NCBI RefSeq assembly: GCF_016888515.1
Contig: NZ_JAFEJK010000001.1
Location: 2,649,116-2,713,115 of the forward strand
Origin: Shimia biformata
GTDB lineage: Bacteria > Pseudomonadota > Alphaproteobacteria > Rhodobacterales > Rhodobacteraceae
Length of the DNA: 64,000 nt
Direction: 5' to 3'
Part shown: positions 33,195-41,650 of the stretch, in pieces
Layout: each line of letters starts with the position of its first letter
How positions within the stretch are numbered: the first letter of the stretch is position 1
Program-made: the position numbers and the translations under genes
Notes under the pieces: generated by a model
Seen by the model: the letters and a program-made list of their open reading frames with translations, nothing else
The model's database searches: none
Told to the model about the DNA's origin: nothing

Positions 33195-34346
33195 TTATTG
33201 TCGAACGCCAACGACAAGATCATCCATCACCATCTGCCAATAGTGCAGCGTGTGTACCCTGACCTTTGTGACATTGGACATGTGCGGTGCGTAAACGACC
33301 GGAGCATATGCGCTCAGTTGCACATGATCTGTCGCGACTTTCTCATCTCCGCGCCAAAACTCGAAGATTGCGGTTTCACCCTGGGCAGGCGGCCATGCAA
33401 CGGCAAGATTCACCTGAACAAAGTCGAAGCCATCGGGATGCGAGATGCTCGCCGGGTGGCCCGAACTTGTATATGCCACAAAGCTTCCCGAAGTAGCCCC
33501 GTTGACATACCCTCTGCTGCCGCTCGGAAATGAGTTTTTGATGCTATTGATATTGAACCACTTCAAGCCACCGTACCCGGATGGAACTTTCCTGAGCCAG
33601 TTGGCAGAAATATCATCGAAGGTGAGCGTCGATTGCGCGCCTTCCATCCCGGAACCAGGTTTCAGCGTACCCAGGGTCACAGGGAACTCGGCAATCTCGA
33701 CGGTACGTGACACGTCGCCCGCCGTCAGGACATAGGTGCCGCGCCTGGGGACCACGACTTCAAACTTGTTCCCGTCACGCGCCACTTCCTGCAATGGGAA
33801 ATCTGGGCCCGAGATCATCAATTTGTCTTCGGTCTCCAGAACGCCACTGATTGATTTTTGCGGGACAAGTCCGACGGGTTCCATCATCTCGACCAGCCCG
33901 CCCCCCATGCTTGCTCCGGGGACATCGATGAAGCGCCGGGTTTGCAGCGTGTTATTGGATGTGACTGTCCAGCCTTCCGGGATCAGGGCCTCAAATGTGT
34001 AATCACCCAGTTCATAAAGCGCGGTGCCAGGCACGACACGGGATCCCGGAAAATTGGCAAACCCGTTTTCATTCGCCGTGGCGCGCCAACGCTCGACACC
34101 ATCTTTGGCGAGAACAAAAACAATGCCCGCCAGTGGCTGGTCCCCCAAATCATAGTCGCCGTTTTCGTTACGATCCATGTATGAAAAAGACGACATGTTG
34201 AACGTTTCAGCGGTCCGATCCCACACTTCACGTGGTTCATAAGGGCTTTGAGAGACTGCGGTTTCCGCCCAAAGGCCCGCAATCAGACCAATCGGCAAGG
34301 CCAGCAAAGACCGCCTGATTTTTGAGATGACTAATCCGTTTTTCAT
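33195..34346 (-). CDS. Exported protein with SdrD-B-like calcium-binding repeat
   Basis: This 383-residue protein has a signal peptide (SKIRRSLLALPIGLIAGLWA), then a B-repeat-like domain with the calcium-loop pattern YMDRNENGDYDLGDQPLAG and VFVLAKDG. Further beta domains follow; residues about 245-380 (TLTFDDISANW, VPSGYGGLKWFN) resemble extracellular jelly-roll domains with bound calcium. It is probably surface-exposed or secreted. I chose the ATG at 34346 for the signal peptide; 34379 is an alternative. It lies downstream of, and on the same strand as, the Gly-Gln repeat protein, with a terminator between them. Confidence 0.7.
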   Translation of the reverse strand: MKNGLVISKIRRSLLALPIGLIAGLWAETAVSQSPYEPREVWDRTAETFNMSSFSYMDRNENGDYDLGDQPLAGIVFVLAKDGVERWRATANENGFANFPGSRVVPGTALYELGDYTFEALIPEGWTVTSNNTLQTRRFIDVPGASMGGGLVEMMEPVGLVPQKSISGVLETEDKLMISGPDFPLQEVARDGNKFEVVVPRRGTYVLTAGDVSRTVEIAEFPVTLGTLKPGSGMEGAQSTLTFDDISANWLRKVPSGYGGLKWFNINSIKNSFPSGSRGYVNGATSGSFVAYTSSGHPASISHPDGFDFVQVNLAVAWPPAQGETAIFEFWRGDEKVATDHVQLSAYAPVVYAPHMSNVTKVRVHTLHYWQMVMDDLVVGVRQ

Positions 34347-34406
34347 TCGAAGATTCTTTTTGTTGAAGGGCTTGTCCATGTCCGTCGCGCTTCAGAAGGA
34401 TCACCG

Positions 34407-34426
34407 ATTGCATGAACGATTGCAAT
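34407..34426. promoter_or_regulatory. ATTGCAT / ATTGCAAT pair upstream of SdrD-B-like gene
   Basis: ATTGCAT (34407) and ATTGCAAT (34419) are 12 bp apart, some 60 bp upstream of the 383-residue protein start. The same octamer, 13 bp apart, precedes the truncated MBL gene near base 305. It may be a shared operator or coincidence. Confidence 0.25.
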
Positions 34427-34573
34427 GACAAGGCTTGCCACGGGCCAAGGCGCTTTTGCCTAATGACCTTTCAGCGACGTGCCGCCAGATCAATTGCGTC
34501 GGTCGAATGTGTTTGCGGGCCATTGGGGGCGCAGTCTTTCGAAGCGACGAACAAGACACACTGGGTTGCCGCT

Positions 34574-34614
34574 AAAAAAGGCTAGCCAAACCCGAAAGAT
34601 CAGCTAGCCCTTTT
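34574..34614 (-). terminator. Terminator of the Gly-Gln repeat gene
   Basis: On the minus strand AAAAGGGCTAGC pairs with GGCTAGCCTTTTTT around a 15-base loop, ending in a T run. It lies 50 bp after the repeat gene stop and may work in both directions. Confidence 0.75.
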
Positions 34615-34664
34615 GCTTTCATGGCCAAGCGGCTTTCACGACCGCCGCCAAATTGACGGTGGAT

Positions 34665-35732
34665 TCAGCGATCTAAGCCGTTGCTGCTGTTGTTTATGTT
34701 GCCGCCGTTACCGCCGTTGCCGCCGTTACCGCCGTTACCGCCATTGCCGCCGTTACCGCCGTTACCGCCATTGCCGCCGTTACCGCCGTTGCCGCCGTTA
34801 CCGCCGTTGCCGCCGTTGCCGCCATTGCCGCCGTTACCGCCGTTACCGTCTCCATCGTTTCCGGAGTTCTCATTGCCTTCGGAGTTCCCGCCGCCGGTAC
34901 CGTCACCTCCATTGGTTCCGTTGTTATCCGTATTTGGACCCTGGCCTTGTCCTTGGCCCTGGCCTTGTCCTTGACCCTGACCTTGGCCTTGACCTTGTCC
35001 TTGGCCCTGACCTTGACCCTGGCCTTGTCCTTGACCTTGTCCCTGGCCCTGACCTTGACCCTGGCCCTGACCCTGACCTTGTCCTTGGCCCTGACCTTGA
35101 CCCTGGCCTTGTCCTTGACCTTGTCCCTGGCCCTGACCCTGACCTTGACCCTGGCCTTGACCCTGGCCCTGACCCTGACCTTGTCCTTGGCCCTGACCTT
35201 GACCCTGGCCTTGTCCCTGGCCCTGACCCTGACCCTGACCTTGTCCTTGGCCCTGACCTTGACCCTGGCCTTGTCCTTGACCTTGTCCCTGGCCCTGACC
35301 TTGGCCTTGTCCTTGACCCTGGCCTTGGCCCTGACCTTGACCCTGACCTTGTCCTTGACCCTGACCTTGTCCTTGACCTTGTCCTTGACCCTGACCTTGT
35401 CCTTGACCTTGGCCTTGGCCTTGACCAGGATTCCGTCTCGGACCCTGCCCCTGACCTTGACCTTGACCATCATCTACATACGCAATCGGCGCAGTTCCGA
35501 GCCGGGCTACAATGAGTGGAATACAGGCATTGTCTGGATCTTGTTCAATCAAAGTTTCCAACTTCGCTTGCATCTCCCGACGGGTATCGACATTCAAATA
35601 CCGATCACAGTCGTCCGCCACTTGTTGGGAATGAGCTTGAGTTGCTGACGAAAATGCTGCGACGGATGCCAAAATTGCCATCGTAGACACAGACGAAAAA
35701 AAGGCGCCGTTGCTAAAAAAGCGAAGGAGCAT
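34665..35732 (-). CDS. Exported (Gly-Gln)n / (Gly-Gly-Asn)n repeat protein
   Basis: This 355-residue protein has a signal peptide (hydrophobic residues about 17-30, cleavage near THAHS-like TQAHSQQ). A small globular domain follows (about 36-87; DDCDRYLNVDTRREMQAKL, NACIPLIVARLG). Then come four Gly-Gln units, a GPRRNP break, 81 Gly-Gln units (residues 103-264), an Asn/Gly/Glu linker and 16 Gly-Gly-Asn units before NNSSNGLDR. No anchor or C-terminal sorting motif is visible. The strong GGAGG before the ATG and third-base variation within repeats argue that it is translated. A matrix, adhesin or ice/mineral-interacting role is conceivable; none is shown. Confidence 0.75.
   Translation of the reverse strand: MLLRFFSNGAFFSSVSTMAILASVAAFSSATQAHSQQVADDCDRYLNVDTRREMQAKLETLIEQDPDNACIPLIVARLGTAPIAYVDDGQGQGQGQGPRRNPGQGQGQGQGQGQGQGQGQGQGQGQGQGQGQGQGQGQGQGQGQGQGQGQGQGQGQGQGQGQGQGQGQGQGQGQGQGQGQGQGQGQGQGQGQGQGQGQGQGQGQGQGQGQGQGQGQGQGQGQGQGQGQGQGQGQGQGQGQGQGQGQGQGQGQGQGQGQGQGQGQGPNTDNNGTNGGDGTGGGNSEGNENSGNDGDGNGGNGGNGGNGGNGGNGGNGGNGGNGGNGGNGGNGGNGGNGGNGGNGGNINNSSNGLDR
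34698..34841 (-). repeat. Sixteen 9-bp units encoding Gly-Gly-Asn
   Basis: The 144-bp tract is an array of GGCGGYAAC-type units read on the minus strand, with GGC/GGT variation. It is in frame with the coding sequence. Confidence 0.9.
34941..35426 (-). repeat. Eighty-one 6-bp units encoding Gly-Gln
   Basis: The 486-bp tract uses GGT, GGC and GGG with CAA and CAG, so the hexamer is imperfect at third positions only. All six frames are therefore open across it, which generates spurious ORFs. Confidence 0.93.
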
Positions 35733-36276
35733 AACTAACCTCCAGAGAATAATTCAGATAACTGCATCTTAACACGGCGAATTTCTTTGATCGGTCGAAT
35801 CTGCGGAATGAGAAGTTTTTCAACGTAAGCGCGAATTTCCAGCGAGCTTCACAAGAAATTGCCGAAAACGCTTTTGGGTTTCTTACAATCATTCCCACTA
35901 AGGTTGAGTATAGACGTGAGGCTCCCTCATTGGTTGCGAAGTCTTTGTGCCGCACGCGATTCGATAAGCACCCTTTTTGCCATCAACATCCTCGTGCCGC
36001 CTCCGCCTCTGGCACTGCAAAAAAGCTGTGCGGTGTATTGGATCAACGCGCGGCAGGGATTGCATTGCCTTACCGTGTCAACGTGAAGCAAACGCCACAA
36101 GCCTTTGACAATGTGCCGCGGTTTGACTTTAGGCCCGTCGTCTGCCCGCGATACCCCGGCCTTGCTCTGACCTCTTGCCCCGTGCCATCCTTCTTGAGGC
36201 AAGGCCGATCTGTTTCGCCGTGAACTGACCGAAAACCATGGCGCGGCGATGCCATGCTTTGAGAGGATATGCCGCC
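35733..36276. other. Gene-free stretch between repeat gene and DUF2189 gene
   Basis: About 540 bases with lower GC than the neighbours. The only signals I see are the GGAGG ribosome site of the repeat gene at the left edge and GAGAGGA of the DUF2189 gene at the right. Short open frames lack ribosome sites or family features. A small RNA cannot be excluded. Confidence 0.35.
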
Positions 36277-37077
36277 ATGACATCCAACACCAAAGGCGCC
36301 ACGCCGCCGGATTCAGGGGTGCCGCAGGTCAATAGGGTCACGGCCTCGGATATCCGCGCCTCGCTGAAGGCCGGGTTCTCGGATTTCCTCGCGCGCCCCG
36401 TCATGAGCGGCTTTTTCGGCCTGTTTTATGCGGTCTTCGGCATTCTGTTGGTCTGGAGCCTGGTCTGGCTTGGCAAGATCTGGATGATCATTCCCGCCGT
36501 TGTCGGCTTCCCTCTGGTCGCGCCTTTTGCCGCCGCCGGGCTTTACGAGATCTCGCGGCGGCGACAGATGGGCCAAGATTTCGGCTGGTCCGACATCCTG
36601 ACGGTCATGGCCAACCAGCGTAAACGCGAGATGGGCTGGATGGCCTTTGTCACCCTGTTCGTCTTCTGGGTCTGGATGTACCAAATCCGGCTGTGGCTGG
36701 CGATCATCCTGCAGGACGCGTCGTTCTCGGACGTCGACGGATTCCTGCACACGGTATTCTTCACGCCGGCGGGCTGGACCTTCCTGTTTGTCGGCACCTG
36801 CGCCGGGGCAATCCTGTCGGCGGCGTTGTTCACGCTGACGGTTGTGGCCATGCCGATGCTTCTGGACTGGGACACGAACTTCGTCACGGCGATGCTGACC
36901 TCGATCCGTGTCGTGACCGAAAACCCGAAAACCATGCTCACCTGGGCCGCGATCATCTCGGTCACCATGCTTCTGTCGCTGATCCCGGCCTTCCTTGGGC
37001 TGATCTTCACCCTGCCCATCCTGGGCCACACGACCTGGCACCTTTATCAACGCGCGGTGCCTCCGGTGGACGCCTGA
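36277..37077 (+). CDS. DUF2189 integral membrane protein
   Basis: This 266-residue protein has about six hydrophobic helices. They begin with ARPVMSGFFGLFYAVFGILL; the family-typical PLVAPFAAAGLYEISRR motif follows, and the TWAAIISVTMLLSLIPAFLG helix lies near the C-terminus. DUF2189 members are inner-membrane proteins of unknown function, sometimes linked to cytochrome oxidase genes. The ATG at 36277 follows GAGAGGA; the earlier in-frame ATG is not used. Confidence 0.87.
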   Translation: MTSNTKGATPPDSGVPQVNRVTASDIRASLKAGFSDFLARPVMSGFFGLFYAVFGILLVWSLVWLGKIWMIIPAVVGFPLVAPFAAAGLYEISRRRQMGQDFGWSDILTVMANQRKREMGWMAFVTLFVFWVWMYQIRLWLAIILQDASFSDVDGFLHTVFFTPAGWTFLFVGTCAGAILSAALFTLTVVAMPMLLDWDTNFVTAMLTSIRVVTENPKTMLTWAAIISVTMLLSLIPAFLGLIFTLPILGHTTWHLYQRAVPPVDA

Positions 37078-37126
37078 CCCCCGGTTCGGGATTGGCAACC
37101 CCGCCGCCGCCGCATACCCTGCGACC

Positions 37127-37300
37127 ATGAAGAACGTCACCAACCTCAACCAGTTCCGCAAGACAAAGGCCCGCGCCGACAGGAAAGCGAGGGCCGACGA
37201 AAACGCGGTCAAGTTCGGGCGCACGAAGGCGCAGAAGGATCTGGAAAAGGCCAGGGCCGACAAAGCCCGGCGCGACCTTGACGGGAAAGAGCGGGAATGA
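37127..37300 (+). CDS. DUF4169-family small protein
   Basis: This 57-residue highly charged protein (MKNVTNLNQFRKTKARADRK at the start, then NAVKFGRTKAQKDLEKARAD) matches the layout of DUF4169 proteins of alphaproteobacteria: an N-terminal NLxxxRK motif and a lysine/arginine/alanine-rich helix with FGRTKAQK. Its stop overlaps the ATG of the following RHH gene (ATGA, 37297-37300), indicating an operon. Function is unknown. Confidence 0.8.
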   Translation: MKNVTNLNQFRKTKARADRKARADENAVKFGRTKAQKDLEKARADKARRDLDGKERE

Positions 37301-37530
37301 GCCGCCCCATCAAACGCTCATTAACCCTGAAAGGCCATCGCACATCCGTCTCGCTGGAAGAGGAGTTCTGGCAGGCTTTCCGTGACATTGCCGAGGAAAA
37401 AGGTCGCCCGATCAATGCCTTGGCCGCCGATATTGATGCAAAACGCGACCTTGAAACCGGCCTTGCCACCGCCATCAGGCTGTATGTACTGGCGCATTAC
37501 AAAAACCGCGCCACGCCTTCTTTCTTGTAG
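37297..37530 (+). CDS. Ribbon-helix-helix domain protein
   Basis: This 77-residue protein has the RHH_4 pattern: SLTLKGHRTSVSLEEEFWQAF forms the strand and first helix, followed by ALAADIDAKRDLETGLATAIRLYVL. Such proteins are small DNA-binding regulators. It is translationally coupled to the DUF4169 gene. The stop TAG lies inside a copy of the dispersed extragenic motif. Confidence 0.82.
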   Translation: MSRPIKRSLTLKGHRTSVSLEEEFWQAFRDIAEEKGRPINALAADIDAKRDLETGLATAIRLYVLAHYKNRATPSFL

Positions 37531-37549
37531 AAATACTCGCGCCGCAGGC
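37522..37549. repeat. Dispersed extragenic motif, copy 2
   Basis: TTCTTGTAGAAATACTCGCG followed by CCGCAGGC resembles the copies at 20450 and 54142 (CTTG, four bases, AAATAC, then a GC-rich arm). It begins within the stop region of the RHH gene. Confidence 0.4.
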
Positions 37550-37566
37550 AGCCGCCACAGGCGGCT

Positions 37567-37977
37567 TCACAGCGCGGCGGCGGCGGTTTCCCGGATACGT
37601 TCGATCATCGCCCGCAGACCGTTTGAGCGTTGCGACGACAGGTGTTCGTTCAGCCCCAGCCGCGCCATCTCTGCACGCGCATCGACGGCCACCACGTCAG
37701 CCAAAGACAGCCCGTTGTAAAGCTTGCGCAAAAGCGCGATCAGCCCGCGCACGATCATCGCGTCGCTGTCTCCGTCGAAGGAAAAGACGCCGTCCTCGAT
37801 CGTGGCATGCAGCCACACCTGGCTGGCGCAGCCCTCGACCTTGGTGGCGGGCACCTTCAGCGCATCGTCCAGCGGGGTCATGTCCTTGCCCTGTTCGATC
37901 ACGTAGCGATAGCGGTCTTCCCAGTCCTCGATGAACTCGAAATCCTCGACAATCTCTTCAAACGCTTCGGTGGCCAT
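37567..37977 (-). CDS. sufE: SufE-family sulfur acceptor
   Basis: This 136-residue protein receives persulfide from SufS during Fe-S cluster assembly. The sulfur-accepting cysteine is C50 in KVEGCASQVWL. The fold pattern (EDWEDRYRYVIEQGKDM, SDAMIVRGLIALLRKLYNG) is complete. It is convergent with the DUF4169-RHH pair. No other suf gene is in the window. Confidence 0.92.
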   Translation of the reverse strand: MATEAFEEIVEDFEFIEDWEDRYRYVIEQGKDMTPLDDALKVPATKVEGCASQVWLHATIEDGVFSFDGDSDAMIVRGLIALLRKLYNGLSLADVVAVDARAEMARLGLNEHLSSQRSNGLRAMIERIRETAAAAL

Positions 37978-38097
37978 GGTTCTTTCCCCTTTTGCCCTGA
38001 GTTAGTGGGCTACGGCGCAAAGGTCCAGCCCCGCCAAGGCGCTTTTCAAACGGCTGGGGATGGGCTACCCAAGGGGCAAGGAATTTGAGGTGGGCAC

Positions 38098-38604
38098 ATG
38101 CGGAAAACCGGTCTTGCGCTTTTGGTTGTTGCGACGTTGGGCGGCTGTGGCTTCAGCCAGTCGAACTGGAACCCGTTCAACTGGTTCGGCAGCAGCGAAG
38201 AGGTCGAGGTGATCGACGAGAATACCAACCCCCTGGTGCCGCAGAAATCAAACACCGGCATGTTCGCCAAGAAGCCGCCCCCGCCCTATCCCGGCGTGCC
38301 CGTTGGCCAGGTCAAGGAACTGCGGATCGAGCGGGTCAAGGGCGGCGCGCTGATCCGGGTGACCGGTGTGTCGGACTATCTCGGATCACATTCGGTCAAG
38401 CTGCAGCCCGAAAACGACGGGGTGCCGATCCAGGGCGTGCTGACCTATCAGCTTCTGGCGATCAACCCCGGCACGCCTGCGGGCGGGGGCTCGGAAATTG
38501 CGCGCGAGGTGACGGTGGCCCACAGCCTGACCAACCAGCAATTGGAAGGCGTGCGCACGATCAAGGTTGTCGGCGCACGCAACGCATTGCAATCACGCAG
38601 ATAA
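38098..38604 (+). CDS. Lipoprotein of unknown function
   Basis: This 168-residue protein has a lipoprotein signal with lipobox LGGC (C17) and a proline-rich linker (AKKPPPPYPGVPVG). A beta-rich domain follows (VKELRIERVKGGALIRVTG, GVLTYQLLAINPGTP). Relatives are common next to sufE and rnd in Rhodobacteraceae (recalled). It probably sits on the outer membrane's inner face. The ATG follows a weak ribosome site (TTGAGGTGGG). Confidence 0.75.
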   Translation: MRKTGLALLVVATLGGCGFSQSNWNPFNWFGSSEEVEVIDENTNPLVPQKSNTGMFAKKPPPPYPGVPVGQVKELRIERVKGGALIRVTGVSDYLGSHSVKLQPENDGVPIQGVLTYQLLAINPGTPAGGGSEIAREVTVAHSLTNQQLEGVRTIKVVGARNALQSRR

Positions 38605-38627
38605 TCGGGCGCGGTTGCGCCCTGCGT

Positions 38628-39785
38628 TCAGAGCGGAACGATCTCGACGGAACTGCCCTTGGCGGCCAGCGCGATCTTGCCGTCGCAGAGGCGCAGCGCG
38701 TCGTCGCCAAACACTTCACGCCGCCAGCCTGACAGCGCAGGCACGTCCCGGTCACCCGACGCGATGGCATCCAGATCCGCCGCAGGCGCAATCAGCCGTG
38801 CCGCGACACCCGAATCCTCGGTCTTGGCTTTCAGGAGAACCCGCAGAAGATCGGCCAGCGCGGGGTTCACCTGTTGCTTGTCCTTCGGTTTGTCCACCCG
38901 CGGCATCTGATCCGGCGGGCATTCCAGCCCTGCTTTCACGGCGGCAAGGATGCCATCGGCGATCTCGCCTTTGCGGGCTTCGCGCAGCAACAGGCGCGAG
39001 CGGCCGATATCGGACATGGATTGCGGCTTGGTCGAGGCCAGCTCGATCAGCGCGTCATCCTTGAACACGCGGTTGCGGGGGATGTTGCGCGACTGGGCAT
39101 AGCCCTCGCGGAACCGGGCCAGTTCGCGCACGATCGACAGGAACTTTGGCGTGTTGGTGCGGGTCTTGACGCGTTGCCAGGCTTCCGAGGGCCGCATGAT
39201 ATAGGTCTCGGGGTTGGTCAGGACCTGCAATTCCTCCTGCACCCAGCGGGCGCGGCCGGTCTTGTCCAACTCGGCGGCAAGGTATTCATAGATCTTGCGC
39301 AGGTGAGTCACATCGGCCAGCGCATATTTCTTCTGGGCCTCGGTCAGCGGACGGCGCGACCAGTCGGTGAAGCGGCTGGACTTGTCCAAGCTCTGCCGCG
39401 CGATCTTGCGCACGAGTGTTTCGTATCCCACCTGCTCGCCAAAGCCGCAGACCATGGCCGCGACCTGCGTGTCAAACAGCGGTTCGGGGAACACCTTGGC
39501 CTCGACAAAGAAGATTTCGAGGTCCTGACGCGCCGCATGGAACACCTTGACCACGGATGTATCGCGGAACAGGTCATAGAGGGGTTCGAGCGACAACTCC
39601 CCCGCCAGCGGATCGACTAGCACGGCGTTGTCGTCGCTGTCGCCGGGCATCGCCATCTGGATCAGGCACAGCTTCGAGTAATAGGTGCGTTCGCGCAGGA
39701 ACTCGGTATCGAGGGTGACGTAATCGTGTTTGCGCGCGTCTTCACAGAATTGCGCGAGGTCCTCGGTCGTGGTGATGGTTCTCAT
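38628..39785 (-). CDS. rnd: Ribonuclease D
   Basis: This 385-residue 3'-5' exoribonuclease matures tRNA. The DEDD domain (about 1-180) shows D26 and E28 in VTLDTEFLRERTYYS, KVFHAARQDLEIFF, and the KKYALADVTHLRKIYEYL motif with the last Asp. An HRDC domain follows (about 205-290). The ATG at 39785 is the first residue of the conserved start. It is convergent with the lipoprotein gene. Confidence 0.93.
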   Translation of the reverse strand: MRTITTTEDLAQFCEDARKHDYVTLDTEFLRERTYYSKLCLIQMAMPGDSDDNAVLVDPLAGELSLEPLYDLFRDTSVVKVFHAARQDLEIFFVEAKVFPEPLFDTQVAAMVCGFGEQVGYETLVRKIARQSLDKSSRFTDWSRRPLTEAQKKYALADVTHLRKIYEYLAAELDKTGRARWVQEELQVLTNPETYIMRPSEAWQRVKTRTNTPKFLSIVRELARFREGYAQSRNIPRNRVFKDDALIELASTKPQSMSDIGRSRLLLREARKGEIADGILAAVKAGLECPPDQMPRVDKPKDKQQVNPALADLLRVLLKAKTEDSGVAARLIAPAADLDAIASGDRDVPALSGWRREVFGDDALRLCDGKIALAAKGSSVEIVPL

Positions 39786-39887
39786 ATACGGCTCTGATCG
39801 GTTCTTGTTCTGTTGCTTCAGCCCTCATGCCAGCCATACCGCAACGGCGCGCAAATGCAAATGCCGCGCCGGGCCGGAGGCCGAAGG

Positions 39888-40481
39888 TCACAGATAAAGC
39901 GGTGCAGTTTCGCCAGCGGCAAAGCGGCGCAGAACGGCCGGATAAAGCCGGTGTTCCTGCTCAAGCACCCGCGCCGCCAGCGTGTCGGCGGTGTCGCCGG
40001 GCTGAACAGGCACCCGTGCCTGACCCAGAATCGGGCCATCATCCAGCGCCGGTGTCACCAGATGCACGGTGCAGCCATGTTCATGGTCCCCCGCCTCAAG
40101 CGCGCGGGCATGGGTGTGCAGACCTTTGTATTTCGGCAGCAGCGAGGGGTGGATGTTCAGCATCCGCCCATCCCAGGGCGCGACGAACCCTTCGGTCAGA
40201 ACCCGCATGAACCCCGCAAGGCACAAGAGATCGGGCTGCACCTTGTCCAGTTCGGACTGGATCGCATCCTCGAAGGAACGGCGGTCGCCCTTGAAGGGGC
40301 GGTGGTCGACCACGGCGGTTGGCACGCCCATGTCGGCAGCCTTGGCCAACCCGCCCGCGTCGGCGTCATTGGCCAGCACAAGGACCGGGGTCGCCGGGTG
40401 GTCGGGATCGGCCATGTCCTCGACCAGCCGGACCATGTTCGACCCGCCGCCCGAGATGAAGATGGCGACCCGTTTCTTCAC
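39888..40481 (-). CDS. purN: Phosphoribosylglycinamide formyltransferase
   Basis: This 197-residue enzyme uses 10-formyl-THF to formylate GAR in purine synthesis. The N-terminal [12 protein letters not shown] binds phosphate, the catalytic N and H are in [18 protein letters not shown], and the Asp lies in [13 protein letters not shown]. It starts with GTG in a GTGA overlap with the purM stop (40478-40481), so the two are translationally coupled. Confidence 0.94.
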   Translation of the reverse strand: MKKRVAIFISGGGSNMVRLVEDMADPDHPATPVLVLANDADAGGLAKAADMGVPTAVVDHRPFKGDRRSFEDAIQSELDKVQPDLLCLAGFMRVLTEGFVAPWDGRMLNIHPSLLPKYKGLHTHARALEAGDHEHGCTVHLVTPALDDGPILGQARVPVQPGDTADTLAARVLEQEHRLYPAVLRRFAAGETAPLYL

Positions 40482-41524
40482 AGCAGGCTGCCCGAATAGG
40501 CCACGCCTTCGCCTTTGGACACGGTGCCGATCCGGGTCACGGTTTCGCCCATCTGGGCCAGCAATTCGGTCAGCGCGGCGGCCTGCTCTGCCTTGACGAC
40601 AAGGATCATGCCGATGCCGCAGTTGAAGGTTTTCAGCATCTCGCCCTCGGACATGCCGCCGGTCGCGGCCAGCCATTTGAACACATCGGGCAGATCCCAT
40701 GCGTCAAGGTCGATCTCTGCGCCCAAGCCATCGGGCAGCACGCGCGGCAGGTTCTCGGTCAGACCGCCGCCGGTGATATGGGCCAGGCCATGCACGCCCC
40801 CTGCCCGCACCGCCGCCAGCGCCTGTTTGACATAAAGCCGCGTCGGGGCCAGCAGCGCGGCACCAAGGCTGCCTTCGGCCCAGGGGCAGTCGTCATCCCA
40901 GCCAAGGCCCGAAACCTCGACCAGCTTGCGCACGAGGCTGTAGCCGTTGGAGTGGACACCCGACGAGGCCAGCCCAAGCAGAACGTCACCTTCGGACACA
41001 CCCGCCGGCAGGTCGCTGCCGCGTTCCATCGCGCCGACCGCAAAACCGGCAAGGTCGAAATCACCGGCAGGATACATGCCCGGCATCTCGGCGGTCTCAC
41101 CCCCGATCAGGGCGCAGCCCGACTGGTAACAGCCCGCCGCGATTCCTTCGATGATGCGCGCGGCCTGTTCGGTCTCAAGTTTGCCGGTGGCGAAATAGTC
41201 GAGAAAGAAAAGCGGCTCCGCGCCCTGACAGACAAGGTCGTTCACGCACATGGCGACAAGGTCGACACCCACCGAGTCGACATTGCCGGTATCAATCGCG
41301 ATCCGCAGTTTCGTTCCGACGCCATCCGTTGCGGCAACGAGGATCGGATCGGTATATCCGGCATCCTTCAGGTCAAACAGCGCGCCGAACCCGCCAAGCC
41401 CGGACATGACGCCCGAGCGCGCCGTGCGTTTGGCCGCCGGTTTGATCCGCTCGACAAGCGAATTGCCCGCATCGATATCCACGCCCGCATCCGCATAGGT
41501 GATGCCGTTCTTGCCGTTGCTCAT
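40478..41524 (-). CDS. purM: Phosphoribosylformylglycinamidine cyclo-ligase
   Basis: This 348-residue ATP-dependent AIR synthetase is the fifth step of purine synthesis. It starts [19 protein letters not shown] and has the ATP-binding [14 protein letters not shown], the glycine-rich [13 protein letters not shown] and the [16 protein letters not shown] signatures. It forms a purM-purN operon, as in many proteobacteria. Confidence 0.95.
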   Translation of the reverse strand: MSNGKNGITYADAGVDIDAGNSLVERIKPAAKRTARSGVMSGLGGFGALFDLKDAGYTDPILVAATDGVGTKLRIAIDTGNVDSVGVDLVAMCVNDLVCQGAEPLFFLDYFATGKLETEQAARIIEGIAAGCYQSGCALIGGETAEMPGMYPAGDFDLAGFAVGAMERGSDLPAGVSEGDVLLGLASSGVHSNGYSLVRKLVEVSGLGWDDDCPWAEGSLGAALLAPTRLYVKQALAAVRAGGVHGLAHITGGGLTENLPRVLPDGLGAEIDLDAWDLPDVFKWLAATGGMSEGEMLKTFNCGIGMILVVKAEQAAALTELLAQMGETVTRIGTVSKGEGVAYSGSLL

Positions 41525-41650
41525 CCTGAAGGCTCCTTCGCAAATATTGGCGCTGCTTTAGCCTATGGGGATGGCAAATGGAACCGCGAAAGAACGCAGG
41601 AAAACCGGGGCGCCCGACCGTCCGGGCACCCCGAATGCGTCAGGACGGCA

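Noticed and set aside
34698-35426. Possible CRISPR array
   Set aside because: The tract is tandem 6-bp and 9-bp coding repeats without unique spacers, and no cas genes are near.
34694-35648. Long ORFs on both strands rich in Lys-Val-Arg or Ser-Leu-Thr-Leu repeats
   Set aside because: They are alternate readings of the 6-bp Gly-Gln array, which leaves all frames open. They lack ribosome sites and signal peptides.
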